Shown: positions 33,949 to 43,722, counted from the first letter of the stretch. The stretch: 64,000 bases of DNA from Hymenobacter sp. YIM 151858-1 (GCF_025979705.1 NZ_CP110136.1:2790001-2854000), one strand, 5' to 3'. Numbers and translations: made by a program. Notes: generated by a model not told the origin, from the letters alone.

Positions 33949-34707
33949 TTACCTGCCGAAGCAATAATGCACCGTCACCTGACGGAGCAGTTGCAAGTGA
34001 AAATCCCAAGTGTTCTGCCGGTAAAGAGGGTTGCCGTTGATAGTCTGTATATACGCCTCATTGGTATCCGTCCTTACTCTTTTAGCGCTGCCGTCTGTCC
34101 GAAAACTGGTGTAGGAACCCACCACAGCCGCTTCGGCGCTGGCGTAGAGCCAGGGGGCGAAGTAAAAGCGCAGGGCGGCGAAAGGCCGCAGAAAGGCCGT
34201 GCGGTTAGTGAAAGTAAATTCCTCTTGTTCGTACACGGGCACGGGGTTGCCGCTGGCGTCGCGGATGCCGGTGTTGCCCGTGTTGAAGCTGAGGCGGTAG
34301 CGGTGCTCGCGCCGGTAGCCGGCCCCCGCGTCGGCCCCGGCGGCCGCCTGCCAGCGGCGGCCCAGCGGGCGCGCCCACTCCAGGCCCGCGCTCAGCTCCA
34401 GGGCAGCGGTGCGGTAGTCGAAGTCGTCGTTGACGGTGGGCCAGTACGGGTCGTCGCGGCGCGCGCGCTGGTAGCTGCCCGCCGCGCCCAGGCGCAGGTA
34501 GCGCCGCCCGGCGCCGAGCCGGCGCTTGTAGAGCAGGCCCACGGGCAGGCTGCGGTTGCCGGTGAAAAACTTGTCGAGCCGGGGCGCGGCCGTCAGGCCC
34601 AGCTCGTGGCGGGGCGGGCGGGCGGCGCTGGAGTCGGGGGCCTGGGCGCGGGCCGCGGCGGCGCCGGCCAGCAGCGCCAGGGATAAGCGAAAGGAAGTCG
34701 TGCGCAT
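33949..34707 (-). CDS. Outer-membrane beta-barrel protein, unassigned
   Basis: A 252-residue exported protein. Signal peptide: FRLSLALLAGAAAARAQ. The mature part has repeated amphipathic strands ending in aromatic residues (HELGLTAAPRLDKFF, GLLYKRRLGAGRRYLRLGAAGSYQRA, AAGADAGAGYRREHRYRLSF, FLRPFAALRFYFAPWLYASAEAAVVGSY) and ends QVTVHYCFGR, suggesting an 8-12-strand barrel. ATG 34707 is chosen for the signal peptide. No specific family recognised. It may read through to the glycosyltransferase unless stopped by the hairpin at 33760-33786. Confidence 0.75.
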   Translation of the reverse strand: MRTTSFRLSLALLAGAAAARAQAPDSSAARPPRHELGLTAAPRLDKFFTGNRSLPVGLLYKRRLGAGRRYLRLGAAGSYQRARRDDPYWPTVNDDFDYRTAALELSAGLEWARPLGRRWQAAAGADAGAGYRREHRYRLSFNTGNTGIRDASGNPVPVYEQEEFTFTNRTAFLRPFAALRFYFAPWLYASAEAAVVGSYTSFRTDGSAKRVRTDTNEAYIQTINGNPLYRQNTWDFHLQLLRQVTVHYCFGR

Positions 34708-34982
34708 GGGCAACTTTAAGGGTATGGCGGCGTTTGCGGGTAGCTTGGCCGTAAGCAGCCGCAAACCTGCCACGCCCAGGCCCCTCCAAGCAAGGAAGAA
34801 AGCGCGCGCGGTGTGACATCCAATTCGGCCGGTTTTGGCTGCGCTTTGCACAAACAGCTCAACAATACGTACCTGATGGCCATACGCTTGCCATTGCCCG
34901 ATTACTTGCAGGGCATGCCTGACAAGACCCGGTTTGTGACGGCATTCCGCACCGAAAAACCTGCACCCCGCGCCGGTTTCCG

Positions 34983-34990
34983 TATTTTCG
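34983..34990 (+). promoter_or_regulatory. Possible -7 element TATTTTCG
   Basis: TATTTTCG differs at one base from TAnnTTTG and lies 19 bases before the cytochrome c ATG. It is the only candidate in the 302-base gap 34708-35009, in which I see no gene. Confidence 0.35.
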
Positions 34991-35009
34991 CCAACTCACC
35001 CCGCTGCGT

Positions 35010-35441
35010 ATGCCTACCCACCCCACCCGCCTGCCCCGGGCTGCCCGTTTTGCATTGTTTGCTGCTGCCCACACCCGGCGCCTGCGCGGCGCGGCGGGGC
35101 TGCTGGCCCTGGCCGCCCTAGGTGCCTGCTCCGACAACACCCCGCCGGCAGCCGGCAGCCCCGAGGCCGCCGGCCCGCCCGCGCCCGCCGCGGCGGCACC
35201 CGCCGAAACTGCCCTGGCCGACGCCGGCAAAACCCTGTTTCTGCAAAACTGCGCCCTCTGCCACGGCGAAAACGGCAAGCTGGGCCTCAACGGCGCCCGC
35301 GACCTGACCCGAAGCAACCTCAACCAAACGGGCCGCGAGTACATCGTAACCCACGGCCTGGGCAAGATGCCCAGCTTCAAGGGCCAGCTCACGCCCGAGC
35401 AGATTTCGCAGGTGGTGGCCTACTCCCTTACCTTGCGCTAG
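35010..35441 (+). CDS. Cytochrome c, lipoprotein-anchored
   Basis: A 143-residue class I c-type cytochrome. The N-terminus has an Arg-rich start and hydrophobic stretch LLALAALGAC, with a lipobox Cys40. An Ala/Pro linker (about 44-66) is followed by the haem domain: FLQNCALCHGENGK (C81, C84, H85) and HGLGKMPSF (Met120 as axial ligand), ending QVVAYSLTLR. It should act in electron transfer at the periplasmic membrane. It is single and upstream of hflX, with two ACCTAGGG sites between them. Partner oxidase is not in the window. Confidence 0.9.
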   Translation: MPTHPTRLPRAARFALFAAAHTRRLRGAAGLLALAALGACSDNTPPAAGSPEAAGPPAPAAAAPAETALADAGKTLFLQNCALCHGENGKLGLNGARDLTRSNLNQTGREYIVTHGLGKMPSFKGQLTPEQISQVVAYSLTLR

Positions 35442-35553
35442 CCCCGCGGCACCTAGGGCCGCCCGCGCGGCGGCCGTTGCCGTATACCTAGGGCCGGAGC
35501 CTGCCGCGCGGCGGGCTTCCGCTTTTCCTGCACTCCCGAACCCGCAACCTTTT

Positions 35554-36918
35554 ATGGGCAACCCCTCTTCCAAACGCCGCCAAAACAGCACCCGCCACCC
35601 CGGCGCCACCGACTCGGTGAAGGGACGGGCGGGCCGTATTCTGGCCAAAGGCAACAAAACCGCCACTTACGAAACCGCCCTGGAGGCCGAGAAAGCCGTG
35701 CTGGTGGCCGTACCCGATAAGCGCGAAGACGACGCCATCATTACCGAGTCGCTCGACGAGTTGGCGTTTCTGACGGAAACCGCCGGCACCGTACCCATCA
35801 AGCGCTTCGTGCAAAAGCTCGAAAAGCCCGACATCCGCACGTTTGTGGGCTCGGGCAAGCTCGAAGAAATCCGGGCCTACGTGCAGCACGCCGGCGCCAC
35901 CACCGTCATCTTCGACGACGACCTCTCGCCCTCGCAGCTGCGCAACCTGGAAAAGGAGCTGAAGGTGAAAATCCTCGACCGCACGCTGCTGATTCTGGAC
36001 ATCTTCGCGCTGCGCGCCAAAACCGCTACCGCCCGCACCCAGGTTGAGCTGGCTCAGTACCAGTACCTGCTGCCCCGCCTCACGGGCCTCTGGACGCACT
36101 TGGAGCGCCAGCGCGGCGGCGTGGGCATGCGCGGCCCCGGCGAACGGGAAATTGAAACCGACCGCCGCGTGGTGCGCGACCGGATTTCCTTGCTGAAGGA
36201 GCAGCTCAAGGACTTTGATAAGCAAAGCCAGACGCAGCGCAAGGCGCGCACCGGCATTGTGCGCGTGGCCCTGGTGGGCTACACCAACGTGGGCAAAAGC
36301 ACCCTGATGAACCTGCTGAGCCGCGCCGACGTGTTTGCCGAAAACAAGCTGTTCGCCACCGTCGACTCGACGGTGCGCAAGGTGGTGCTCGAGAACGTGC
36401 CGTTTCTGCTGTCCGACACCGTTGGGTTTATCCGGAAGCTGCCCACGCGCCTGATCGAGAGCTTTAAATCGACGCTCGACGAGATTCGCGAAGCCGATTT
36501 GCTGCTGCACGTGGTGGATATTTCGCACCCCATGTTCGAGGAGCACATTCAGGTCGTCAACGACACGCTCAAGGACATTGGCGCTGTGGACAAGCGCACG
36601 ATTCTGGTGTTCAACAAGATCGACCAGTACAGCACCGATGTGGACCTGGCCCAGCACCTGCACGACGTAGAGCCCGACCACGACGAGGACGTGGTAACGC
36701 GCGAGGAGCACCAGCAGCGCCCCACGCTGGAGCAGCTGCGCAGCTCCTACATGGCCCGCCTGCACGATCCGGTCATCTTCGTGTCGGCGCAGGAGCGCGT
36801 CAACATCGACGAGCTGCGCGACATGGTGGCCCGCCACGTGCGCACCCTGTACGAGCAGCAGTACCCCGGCCACCCGCCCTTCGCCGACTTATCGGCGTAC
36901 ACGGCCGAAACCGAATAG
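35554..36918 (+). CDS. hflX: GTPase HflX, ribosome-splitting factor
   Basis: A 454-residue GTPase of the Obg-HflX family that dissociates stalled ribosomes under stress. The HflX N-terminal domain includes FVGSGKLEEIRAYVQ and RTLLILDIFALRAKTATARTQVELAQ. It is followed by the RGGVGMRGPGE segment and a coiled linker. G-domain motifs are GYTNVGKSTLMN (G1), DTVGFIRKLP (G3), NKID (G4) and SAQ (G5). The N-terminus carries an unusual Lys/Arg-rich extension. Length is normal. A strong terminator follows at 36940-36975. Confidence 0.95.
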   Translation: MGNPSSKRRQNSTRHPGATDSVKGRAGRILAKGNKTATYETALEAEKAVLVAVPDKREDDAIITESLDELAFLTETAGTVPIKRFVQKLEKPDIRTFVGSGKLEEIRAYVQHAGATTVIFDDDLSPSQLRNLEKELKVKILDRTLLILDIFALRAKTATARTQVELAQYQYLLPRLTGLWTHLERQRGGVGMRGPGEREIETDRRVVRDRISLLKEQLKDFDKQSQTQRKARTGIVRVALVGYTNVGKSTLMNLLSRADVFAENKLFATVDSTVRKVVLENVPFLLSDTVGFIRKLPTRLIESFKSTLDEIREADLLLHVVDISHPMFEEHIQVVNDTLKDIGAVDKRTILVFNKIDQYSTDVDLAQHLHDVEPDHDEDVVTREEHQQRPTLEQLRSSYMARLHDPVIFVSAQERVNIDELRDMVARHVRTLYEQQYPGHPPFADLSAYTAETE

Positions 36919-36939
36919 TCTTACTATCAGGCTTGTGCA

Positions 36940-36975
36940 CGAGCCGCTGCCCTGGGGCAGCGGCTCGTTTGTTTT
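36940..36975 (+). terminator. hflX terminator
   Basis: Perfect 12-bp stem CGAGCCGCTGCC and complement (36940-36951 and 36956-36967), loop CTGG, followed by TTTGTTTT. A typical intrinsic terminator 22 bases after the hflX stop. Confidence 0.85.
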
Positions 36976-37009
36976 GGCCCGGCACCTAGGGCGAGCTGCC
37001 GCGTGGCGG

Positions 37010-37172
37010 GGTGTTAAACATTTTAACACTCGCCAAAAAAGTTTAACCATCTATAAAACAGTTATATCCTATTTTTCTAATTAAAAATTTCTTAACCTAT
37101 TCTTTGCATTGGTGTAAAATACTCGTCTATTGATAGCCTACTTTCTCACTTCCCCAAACAAAACACCTGTTT
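37010..37172 (+). promoter_or_regulatory. AT-rich upstream region of the first M43 protease gene
   Basis: About 160 bases strikingly richer in A and T than the surroundings, just before the protease ATG. TATTCTTTGC near 37,097 resembles a -7 element with one extra base. No gene is present. Confidence 0.45.
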
Positions 37173-38405
37173 ATGAAGAAAACCCTCTACGCAATTGCCC
37201 TGATGGGCTTGGCTTTCGGGACCTCGTTGACGGCTGCTGCGCAAGGCACCCGCGATAAAGAAGTGCGCCAGCCCGTAGTGCGCGGCGGCGCCGACGAACT
37301 GCCGGAACGCTCGTGCGCCTCGATGGACGTGCTGGCCGCCCAAATGGCCGCCGACCCTTCGCTGGGCCAGCGCATGGCCAATATCGAAGCCCATACGCGC
37401 TCCTTCGTGGCCAATGCCGCCGGCCGCCGCACCACCGCCACCACGCCCATCACCATTCCGGTGGTAGTGCACGTGGTATACAACACGGCTGCCCAAAACG
37501 TATCGGACCAGGCAATTGCCAACCAGATTGCGGTACTGAACCAGGACTTCGGCAAAACCAACGCCGATGCCAGCCTGACGCCCAGCCTGTACGCCGGCGT
37601 GGCCTCGGCCGTGAACGTGCGCTTTTCGCTGCAGCAGGTAGTGCGCCGCCAAACCCGCACTACCTCGTTCAGCAGCAACGATGCCGTGAAGATTACGAAG
37701 CGCGGCGGCAGCGACCCGGTTTCGCCCGATAAGTACCTGAACCTGTGGGTGTGCAACCTGGGCGGCGGCCTGCTGGGCTACGCCCAGTTCCCTGGCGGCG
37801 CCCCCGCTACCGATGGCGTGGTGGTGCTGTTCTCGTCGTTGCCCGGCGGTACGGCGGCCAACTACAACCTAGGGCGCACCGCTACCCACGAGGTGGGCCA
37901 CTGGCTGAACCTGCGCCACATTTGGGGCGATGCCACCTGCGGCAACGACTTTGTAGGCGATACGCCCACGCAGCAAACCAGCAACGGCGGCTGCCCGGCT
38001 TTCCCCAAAATCACCTGCAACAACCAGGGTGATATGTCGATGAACTACATGGACTACACCTACGACAAGTGCATGTACATGTTTACGGCGGGCCAGGCAG
38101 CCCGCATGGAGGCTGTATTTGCCACCGGCGGTCCGCGCGCGGCAATGGCTGCGGCCAGCACCACGGCCGGCGTAACCAAAACCTCGGTGTACCCCAACCC
38201 GGCCACCGACGTGCTGAACATCGGCGTGCGCACCTCTGAGCGCGCCACCGTTACCGTGTACGACATCCACGGCCAGGTAATGCGCGGTGCCCGTTTCGAC
38301 GCCACCACCGGCCAGGTAAACGTAGAGGGCCTGAACAAAGGCCTGTACCGCGTAACCATCGCCGATGGCCAGCAGGTAACGCAGCAAAGCTTCGTGAAGG
38401 AGTAA
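37173..38405 (+). CDS. Secreted M43 (pappalysin-like) zinc metalloprotease with T9SS domain
   Basis: A 410-residue secreted protease. The signal peptide MKKTLYAIALMGLAFG... ends near TAAAQ. The catalytic domain contains [15 protein letters not shown] (H239, E240, H243, third His in LRH) and a Met-turn MNYMDYTYDKCMYMFTAGQ, as in M43B pappalysins. Cys residues around DATCGND and GGCPAF fit the disulfides of the family. The last 75 residues (VYPNPATDVLNIGV ... GLYRVTIADG) are a type A T9SS sorting domain. It is a tandem paralogue of the next gene and shares the leader sequence around the start codon (ATGAAGAAAACCCT). Confidence 0.93.
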   Translation: MKKTLYAIALMGLAFGTSLTAAAQGTRDKEVRQPVVRGGADELPERSCASMDVLAAQMAADPSLGQRMANIEAHTRSFVANAAGRRTTATTPITIPVVVHVVYNTAAQNVSDQAIANQIAVLNQDFGKTNADASLTPSLYAGVASAVNVRFSLQQVVRRQTRTTSFSSNDAVKITKRGGSDPVSPDKYLNLWVCNLGGGLLGYAQFPGGAPATDGVVVLFSSLPGGTAANYNLGRTATHEVGHWLNLRHIWGDATCGNDFVGDTPTQQTSNGGCPAFPKITCNNQGDMSMNYMDYTYDKCMYMFTAGQAARMEAVFATGGPRAAMAAASTTAGVTKTSVYPNPATDVLNIGVRTSERATVTVYDIHGQVMRGARFDATTGQVNVEGLNKGLYRVTIADGQQVTQQSFVKE

Positions 38406-38433
38406 GCGCAAGCCCACAACCGGCACAAAACAC

Positions 38434-38465
38434 AAGAGCCCGTCCTGAACTCAGGGCGGGCTCTT
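38434..38465 (+). terminator. Terminator of the first M43 gene
   Basis: 15-bp inverted repeat with one G-U pair (38434-38448 and 38451-38465) starting AAGAGCCCG, 28 bases after the stop. Confidence 0.65.
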
Positions 38466-38775
38466 ACGTGGCGTTAAGCCATCAGAAAATGATCCTGCGC
38501 AGCCGCGCTGGCAAAGCAAACGACTGATTTACAGGTAAAATAACAAAGTAAAACAAATACTTTGCTAAGTGCAATTCTCAACTTTCGCCAGCAAAAATAC
38601 AGGATTGCATCTGTAAAACCTCGTCGGTAAGCTGCCCGGGGGCCGGTTTTTGTCAATTTTAAAAATTTGACAACAAACAGTTGCGTTTGTCTAGTCAAAT
38701 TTCATAATTGTCGGCCCTAATTTTCGATTCTCTTATTTCTCTGCCCCTCTTTCTCCACAACCAAACCCCTTTTTC
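38466..38775 (+). promoter_or_regulatory. AT-rich upstream region of the second M43 protease gene
   Basis: A 310-base non-coding stretch, AT-rich from about 38,520 (runs such as AATTTTAAAAATTTGACA). TAATTTTCG at 38718-38726 resembles a -7 element. A 74-codon minus-strand open frame across it has no supporting feature. I see no gene. Confidence 0.4.
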
Positions 38776-40503
38776 ATGAAGAAAACCCTTTACGCTGCAC
38801 TGGCCTGCCTGGGCCTATTCGCATCGGGAGCAAAAGCACAGACGACGCCGGTTCGTCAGTGCGCTACCATGGAAAACCTGGCCGCTCAACTAGCCGCCGA
38901 CCCCACGCTGGCGCAGCGCCGGGCCGCTATCGAGGCCCAAACGGAGGCGTTTGCGGCCCGCCCGCAAACCACGGCCCAACGCGGCACTGCCGTTACGGTA
39001 ACCATTCCGGTGGTGGTGCACGTGTTGTACAACACCACCGCCCAGAACATTTCGGATGCCCAGATTCAGTCGCAGATTGCGGTGCTGAACGAGGACTTCC
39101 GTAAGCTGAACGCCGACGTATCGAAAGTGCCGGCTGCATTTGCAGGCCTGGCCGCCGACGCCGGTATTCAGTTTACGCTCGCCAAGCAAGACCCCAACGG
39201 CAACCCCACCACGGGCATCCAGCGCAAGCAAACCACGAAAACCTCGTGGGGCACCGACGACCAGATGAAGAGCACGACCACGGGCGGCCTCAATGCCTGG
39301 CCCGCTGGCAAGTACCTGAACCTGTGGGTGTGCAACCTGTCGGGCGGCGTGCTGGGCTACGCGCAGTTCCCCGGTGGCCCGGCTGCTACCGATGGCGTGG
39401 TAATCCTGACGACGGCTTTCGGCAAGGGCGGCTCGGCCACCGCGCCGTTTAACCTGGGCCGCACCGGCACGCACGAAGTAGGCCACTGGCTGAACCTGAA
39501 CCACATTTGGGGCGACGACAACGGCGCCTGCACCGGCACCGACAACGTTTCGGACACGCCCAACCAGGGTGGCCAGAACTACGGCTGCCCCACCTTCCCG
39601 AAGGCTTCGTGCTCGAACGGCCCGAACGGCGACATGTTCATGAACTACATGGACTACACCGACGACGCCTGCATGTACATGTTCAGCACGGGCCAGTCGT
39701 CGCGCATGAACGCGCTGTTTGCTACCGGTGGTGCGCGTGCTTCGCTGCTCACCTCTACCGGCGGCACGGCCCCCGGCACCACGCCTACTCCCACCACGCC
39801 CACGTACTGCGCCTCCAAGGGCAACAGCGTAGGCTACGAGTGGGTTGACCTGGTACAGCTCGGCTCGATCAACCGCTCGTCGGGTGCCAACGCAGGTTAC
39901 TACAACGGCACGGCCCTGAGCACCTCGGTGGCAGCCGGCTCTACGCAAACCATCTACTACTCAGCCGGTTTCAGCGGCTCGGCTTACACCGAGTACTGGA
40001 AGATCTACATCGACTACAACCAGGACGGCGACTTCACCGACTCGGGCGAACTGGTAGCCAGCCGCTCGAGCAGCAGCAGCTCTACCCTGAGCGCCAGCTT
40101 TACGGTGCCCACCACGGCCAAAAGCGGCGCCACCCGCCTGCGCGTGGTGATGAGCGACAACTCGGCCACCACCAGCTGCAACACCTACAGCTACGGCGAA
40201 ACCGAGGACTACACCGTCAACATCACGGGCGGCCTGCGTACCTCGGCCCCCAGCGCGGCTACTGCTGCCGACTACAAGCTGTTCCCGAACCCGGCTGCCG
40301 ACGTGCTGAACCTGGTGCTGCCCGCCGAACACAGCCCCGCCAACGTGCAGGTAGAAGTGCTCGACGTACGCGGCGCGGCCATGAAACAAGTGCGCTACGA
40401 TGGCTCGGGCATGCTGCAGGTACAAAGCCTGCCGGCCGGTGTGTACACCCTGCGCGTGCAGGACGGTGGCACCGTGGTGCACCAGCGCTTCGTGAAGCAG
40501 TAA
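38776..40503 (+). CDS. Secreted M43 zinc metalloprotease with GEVED and T9SS domains
   Basis: A 575-residue paralogue of the preceding protease. Signal peptide: [18 protein letters not shown]. Catalytic domain with [16 protein letters not shown] (H233, E234, H237) and [19 protein letters not shown]. After a Thr/Pro linker, a GEVED domain ([20 protein letters not shown] ... [11 protein letters not shown], with Asp-rich calcium-like loop) is inserted before the T9SS domain ([14 protein letters not shown] ... [12 protein letters not shown]). Relative to its neighbour the extra GEVED domain probably alters binding or anchoring. The tandem pair arose by duplication. Confidence 0.93.
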   Translation: MKKTLYAALACLGLFASGAKAQTTPVRQCATMENLAAQLAADPTLAQRRAAIEAQTEAFAARPQTTAQRGTAVTVTIPVVVHVLYNTTAQNISDAQIQSQIAVLNEDFRKLNADVSKVPAAFAGLAADAGIQFTLAKQDPNGNPTTGIQRKQTTKTSWGTDDQMKSTTTGGLNAWPAGKYLNLWVCNLSGGVLGYAQFPGGPAATDGVVILTTAFGKGGSATAPFNLGRTGTHEVGHWLNLNHIWGDDNGACTGTDNVSDTPNQGGQNYGCPTFPKASCSNGPNGDMFMNYMDYTDDACMYMFSTGQSSRMNALFATGGARASLLTSTGGTAPGTTPTPTTPTYCASKGNSVGYEWVDLVQLGSINRSSGANAGYYNGTALSTSVAAGSTQTIYYSAGFSGSAYTEYWKIYIDYNQDGDFTDSGELVASRSSSSSSTLSASFTVPTTAKSGATRLRVVMSDNSATTSCNTYSYGETEDYTVNITGGLRTSAPSAATAADYKLFPNPAADVLNLVLPAEHSPANVQVEVLDVRGAAMKQVRYDGSGMLQVQSLPAGVYTLRVQDGGTVVHQRFVKQ

Positions 40504-40506
40504 CCT

Positions 40507-40532
40507 GGGGCAACCGCCTAGGTTGCTCCCCT
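40507..40532 (+). terminator. CCTAGG-containing hairpin after the second M43 gene
   Basis: GGGGCAACC ... GGTTGCTCCCC around a CCTAGG, with a small bulge, beginning 4 bases after the stop. It is followed closely by the stronger terminator at 40550. Confidence 0.45.
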
Positions 40533-40549
40533 CCCCCGATAACCGATCA

Positions 40550-40581
40550 GCCCGCTTCGCCCTAGGTGAAGCGGGCTTTTT
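40550..40581 (+). terminator. Intrinsic terminator with CCCTAGGT loop
   Basis: 9-bp stem GCCCGCTTC / GAAGCGGGC (40550-40558 and 40568-40576), the loop containing CCCTAGGT, followed by T5. A clear terminator for the second M43 gene in which the iterated motif forms the loop. Confidence 0.85.
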
Positions 40582-40592
40582 CGTGCCTGGCA

Positions 40593-40915
40593 CCTAGGGG
40601 GATGTGTGGAAAGTGAGCGGAAAGGGCGTCCTGCTTCATCTGGCGTCCGCTTGTCGAAGCGAAGGAAGGCGTAAGCCAAGCATCTCTGCCGCTTCGTTTG
40701 AACGTCATGTCGAGCCCCGTCGAGACATCTCGCCGGATAGTATTGTCATCCTGAGCGTGAGCGAACCGAAGGAAGGCGTAGCCAAGGACCTTCTCACGTC
40801 AGGACCTCACCCCCCGGCCCCCTCTCCCGAAGAGAGGGGGAGTGTATGCTATCGGACGTCAGCACGCCAGATGCCTCGGCGGGGCTCGGCATGACAGTCA
40901 GAAAACCAGCCGAGC
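40593..40915. repeat. Intergenic repeat cluster
   Basis: No gene is seen in the 516-base gap 40504-41019. Within it GCGAAGGAAGGCGTAAGCCAAG (40659-40681, partial) is echoed by a second copy near 40,765-40,785. A GTCATCCTGAGCG...GACCTTCTCACG unit (40745-40798) recurs inverted near 51,273-51,302. A CTCACCCCCCGGCCCCCTCTCC unit (about 40,806-40,830) recurs near 50,905 and inverted near 51,200. Confidence 0.6.
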
Positions 40916-41019
40916 GCCTGTTGCACTTACTGCCGCGCTAACCCTAGGTGCTTCCGATAACTATTTTGCCGGGGCAGCAGTAAAGCAGAGTTGCACCCCC
41001 CGAAGCTCCTGCATTTCAG

Positions 41020-41520
41020 ATGAAAACCCTGTACCTGATGCGCCACGCCAAGTCGAGTTGGAACTTCGACGGGCTGAGCGACAAAGAACGCCCCCTCAAC
41101 GGCCGGGGCCGGGCCGATGCCCCGCAAATGGGGCAGGCACTGGCCACGCGCAACATCCGGCCCGATTTGCTGGTCAGCAGCCCGGCCGTGCGCGCCCTGA
41201 GCACCGCCGCCCTGGTGGCCAAGGAGCTGAACTACCCGCCCGATGGCATTCAGGTGATACCCGGCATTTACGAAGCCAACGCCGACCGCCTGCTCGACAT
41301 TATTGCGGAGCTGCCCGACGAGGCCCGGAGCGTGCTGCTGGTGGGCCACAACCCTACCCTCACCGACACGGTAAACAGGCTGTCGGCGCACAGCGTGAAC
41401 GACATGCCCACGGCCGCCGTGGTGTGCCTGCACTTTCATACCGACCACTGGGCCGAGGCGCACCGCACCAACTCCGAGTTCTATTTCTTCGATTACCCCA
41501 AGAACCACCACGATGAGTGA
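41020..41520 (+). CDS. SixA-type histidine phosphatase
   Basis: A 166-residue histidine-phosphatase superfamily protein of the SixA branch, which dephosphorylates phosphohistidine. The catalytic RHG-type motif is LYLMRHAKSSW (H9). Other landmarks: RPLNGRGRADAP, SSPAVRALSTA, the acid Glu in GIYEAN and the second His in LLVGHNPTL. Cytoplasmic. It is followed 102 bases later by ppk1 on the same strand; the pair may be co-regulated, as both deal with phosphate transfer, but no functional link is proven. Confidence 0.88.
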   Translation: MKTLYLMRHAKSSWNFDGLSDKERPLNGRGRADAPQMGQALATRNIRPDLLVSSPAVRALSTAALVAKELNYPPDGIQVIPGIYEANADRLLDIIAELPDEARSVLLVGHNPTLTDTVNRLSAHSVNDMPTAAVVCLHFHTDHWAEAHRTNSEFYFFDYPKNHHDE

Positions 41521-41622
41521 ACCGCTGACCAGGTAAATGAGCGCCTGAGCGAAGCGGCCACGCTGCTGCCTTACTCGTTCGCCCGTTTCCGGCGTCGTGC
41601 ATTCACGCATCGATCTTCTGCC

Positions 41623-43713
41623 ATGCCGCACCCTGCTTCCTCTACCCCACCGCCCGCCGAACCTACCCTGCACAACCGCGAGCTAAGCTGGCTCACCTTT
41701 AATGCGCGGGTGCTGCAGGAGGCCCAATGCCCCGATGTGCCGCTGCTGGAGCGCCTGAAGTTTCTGGCCATCTTCTCCTCCAACCTCGACGAGTACTTTA
41801 AGGTGCGTGTGGCCACGCTGCGCCGCCTGCAAAAGCTTAAGCGCAAAACCCGCGCGAAGCTGGGCGACGACCCCACCGAGCAGCTGCAGCAGGTGCTGGA
41901 GGAGGTACGCCGGCAGCAAGAGCAGTTTGGGGCCACCTTTCGGGAGCAGCTGCTGCCCGAGCTGCACCGCCACCACATTCACCTGATTACGGAGCGCGAC
42001 CTCGACGACGAGCAGCGCCACTGGGTGCACCACTACTTCCGCGAGCGGGTGCAGGATTTGCTTTCGCCCATGGTGCTCGACGACAACCTGCACTACCTGT
42101 TCTTGAAAGACCAGACCGTGTACCTCACGCTGTACCTCACGCAGCCCGCCAAAGGCAAAAAAGCCGAAGACGAGGAGCGCGTGCTGGTGATGGAGCTGCC
42201 CACCAAGCGCCACGGCGGGCGGTTTGTGGAGCTGCCCGCCCGCGGCGAGGAGCGCTACGTGATGTTTCTGGACGACGTAATCCGCACTTGCGCGGCCGAG
42301 CTGTTTCCGAAGTACCGCGCCGTGGAGGTGCACAGCATCAAGATTTCGCGCGATGCCGAGCTGGATATTCAGGAAGAAGTATCCGACAACGTGCTGGCCA
42401 AAATCAAGAGCAGCCTGAAAAAGCGCGAAACCGGCTACCCGGCCCGCCTGCTCTTCGACCCCGCCATGCCCAAGCCGGTGCTGCGCGCCATTATGCAGAA
42501 AACGGGCATCGGGCGCGAGGAGCTGGTGGAGGGCAGCCGCTACCACAACTTCCGCGACTTTTTCGGGTTTCCGGGGTTTGGGCTGAAGGAGCTGCAGTAC
42601 GTGCCGCAGCCCACGCTGCCCCACCCCACGCTGCCGCGCAAAGACGACTCGCTGCTGGCGGCCATTGCCCGCCGCGACCACCTCATTCACTTCCCGTACC
42701 AGTCGTTCGACTACGTAACGCGGCTGCTGCGCGAGGCCGCCAAAGACCCCGACGTAACCGACGTATCCATTACGCTTTACCGCGTGGCCGACAAAAGCGC
42801 CGTGGCCAAAGCCCTGCTGAAAGCCGCCCAACACGGCAAGCGCGTAACGGTGGTGGTGGAGCTAAAGGCGCGCTTCGATGAAGAATCGAATATTCGTTGG
42901 GCCGAAAAGCTGGAGCGGGCCGGCGCTACCGTAATCTACGGGGCGCCCGAGCTGAAGGTGCACGCCAAGCTGCTGCTGATTACGCGGCAGGAAGCCGGCC
43001 ACCCGCGCCAGTACGCCTACCTGAGCACCGGCAACTTCAACGAGGCTACCTCGCAGGTGTACGCCGACCACGGCTTGTTTACGGCCGATGCCCGGCTTAC
43101 CACCGAGGCGGCGCGCCTGTTCGATTTCTTCCGCAACCACAAAGCTCCGGCGGCCTTCGAGCACCTGCTGGTAGCGCCGTTTGAGCTGCGGCAGCGCCTG
43201 CACCAGCTAATCGACGCCGAAATCAGCAACGCCGAAGCGGGCCAGGAAGCCTACATAATTCTGAAGCTGAACGCGCTGCAAGACGAGGAGATGATCCGGA
43301 AGCTGTACGCCGCCAGCCAGGCCGGCGTGCGCGTGGAGCTGCTCATCCGGGGCATTTCGTGCCTGGTGCCGGGGCAAGCCGGCCAAAGCGACAACATCAC
43401 GCAGCGCGGCATCGTTGACCGCTACCTGGAGCACGCGCGGGTGTACGTATTCGCCAACGGCGGCCAGGAGAAGGTATACATCGCGTCGTCGGACTGGATG
43501 ACGCGCAACCTCGACCGCCGCGTGGAAGTCGTGTTCCCCGTTTACGACCCCGAAATCAGGGAAGAGGTGCGCCACCTGCTCGATTTGCAGCGGCAGGACA
43601 ATACCAAGTCGCGCGATTGGCAGAACGAGCTGCTGCGCGGCGCCACCCACGATAAACCCGTGCGGGCGCAGTTTGCCACCTACGAGTACCTGCGCAAAAA
43701 GCGGCGCAAGTAA
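41623..43713 (+). CDS. ppk1: Polyphosphate kinase 1
   Basis: A 696-residue enzyme reversibly polymerising ATP gamma-phosphate into polyphosphate. All four PPK1 parts are present: the N domain (LHNRELSWLTFNARVLQEA), head domain, and two PLD-like catalytic domains. The autophosphorylated His is H447 (ELKVHAKLLLI) and the second conserved His is H604 (YLEHARVYVF). DVSITLYRVADKSAVAKALLKAA and LSTGNFNEATSQVYADHG are typical. Length matches the family. The stop is directly followed by an ACCTAGGG motif and a REP-like repeat. Confidence 0.96.
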   Translation: MPHPASSTPPPAEPTLHNRELSWLTFNARVLQEAQCPDVPLLERLKFLAIFSSNLDEYFKVRVATLRRLQKLKRKTRAKLGDDPTEQLQQVLEEVRRQQEQFGATFREQLLPELHRHHIHLITERDLDDEQRHWVHHYFRERVQDLLSPMVLDDNLHYLFLKDQTVYLTLYLTQPAKGKKAEDEERVLVMELPTKRHGGRFVELPARGEERYVMFLDDVIRTCAAELFPKYRAVEVHSIKISRDAELDIQEEVSDNVLAKIKSSLKKRETGYPARLLFDPAMPKPVLRAIMQKTGIGREELVEGSRYHNFRDFFGFPGFGLKELQYVPQPTLPHPTLPRKDDSLLAAIARRDHLIHFPYQSFDYVTRLLREAAKDPDVTDVSITLYRVADKSAVAKALLKAAQHGKRVTVVVELKARFDEESNIRWAEKLERAGATVIYGAPELKVHAKLLLITRQEAGHPRQYAYLSTGNFNEATSQVYADHGLFTADARLTTEAARLFDFFRNHKAPAAFEHLLVAPFELRQRLHQLIDAEISNAEAGQEAYIILKLNALQDEEMIRKLYAASQAGVRVELLIRGISCLVPGQAGQSDNITQRGIVDRYLEHARVYVFANGGQEKVYIASSDWMTRNLDRRVEVVFPVYDPEIREEVRHLLDLQRQDNTKSRDWQNELLRGATHDKPVRAQFATYEYLRKKRRK

Positions 43714-43722
43714 CCTAGGGAA

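Noticed and set aside
38474-38698. A 74-codon minus-strand frame between the two M43 genes
   Set aside because: Lies in an AT-rich leader; weak start context and no domain.
40593-40915. Possible insertion sequence
   Set aside because: Repeats are present but there is no transposase reading frame, and no terminal inverted repeats with target duplication could be identified.
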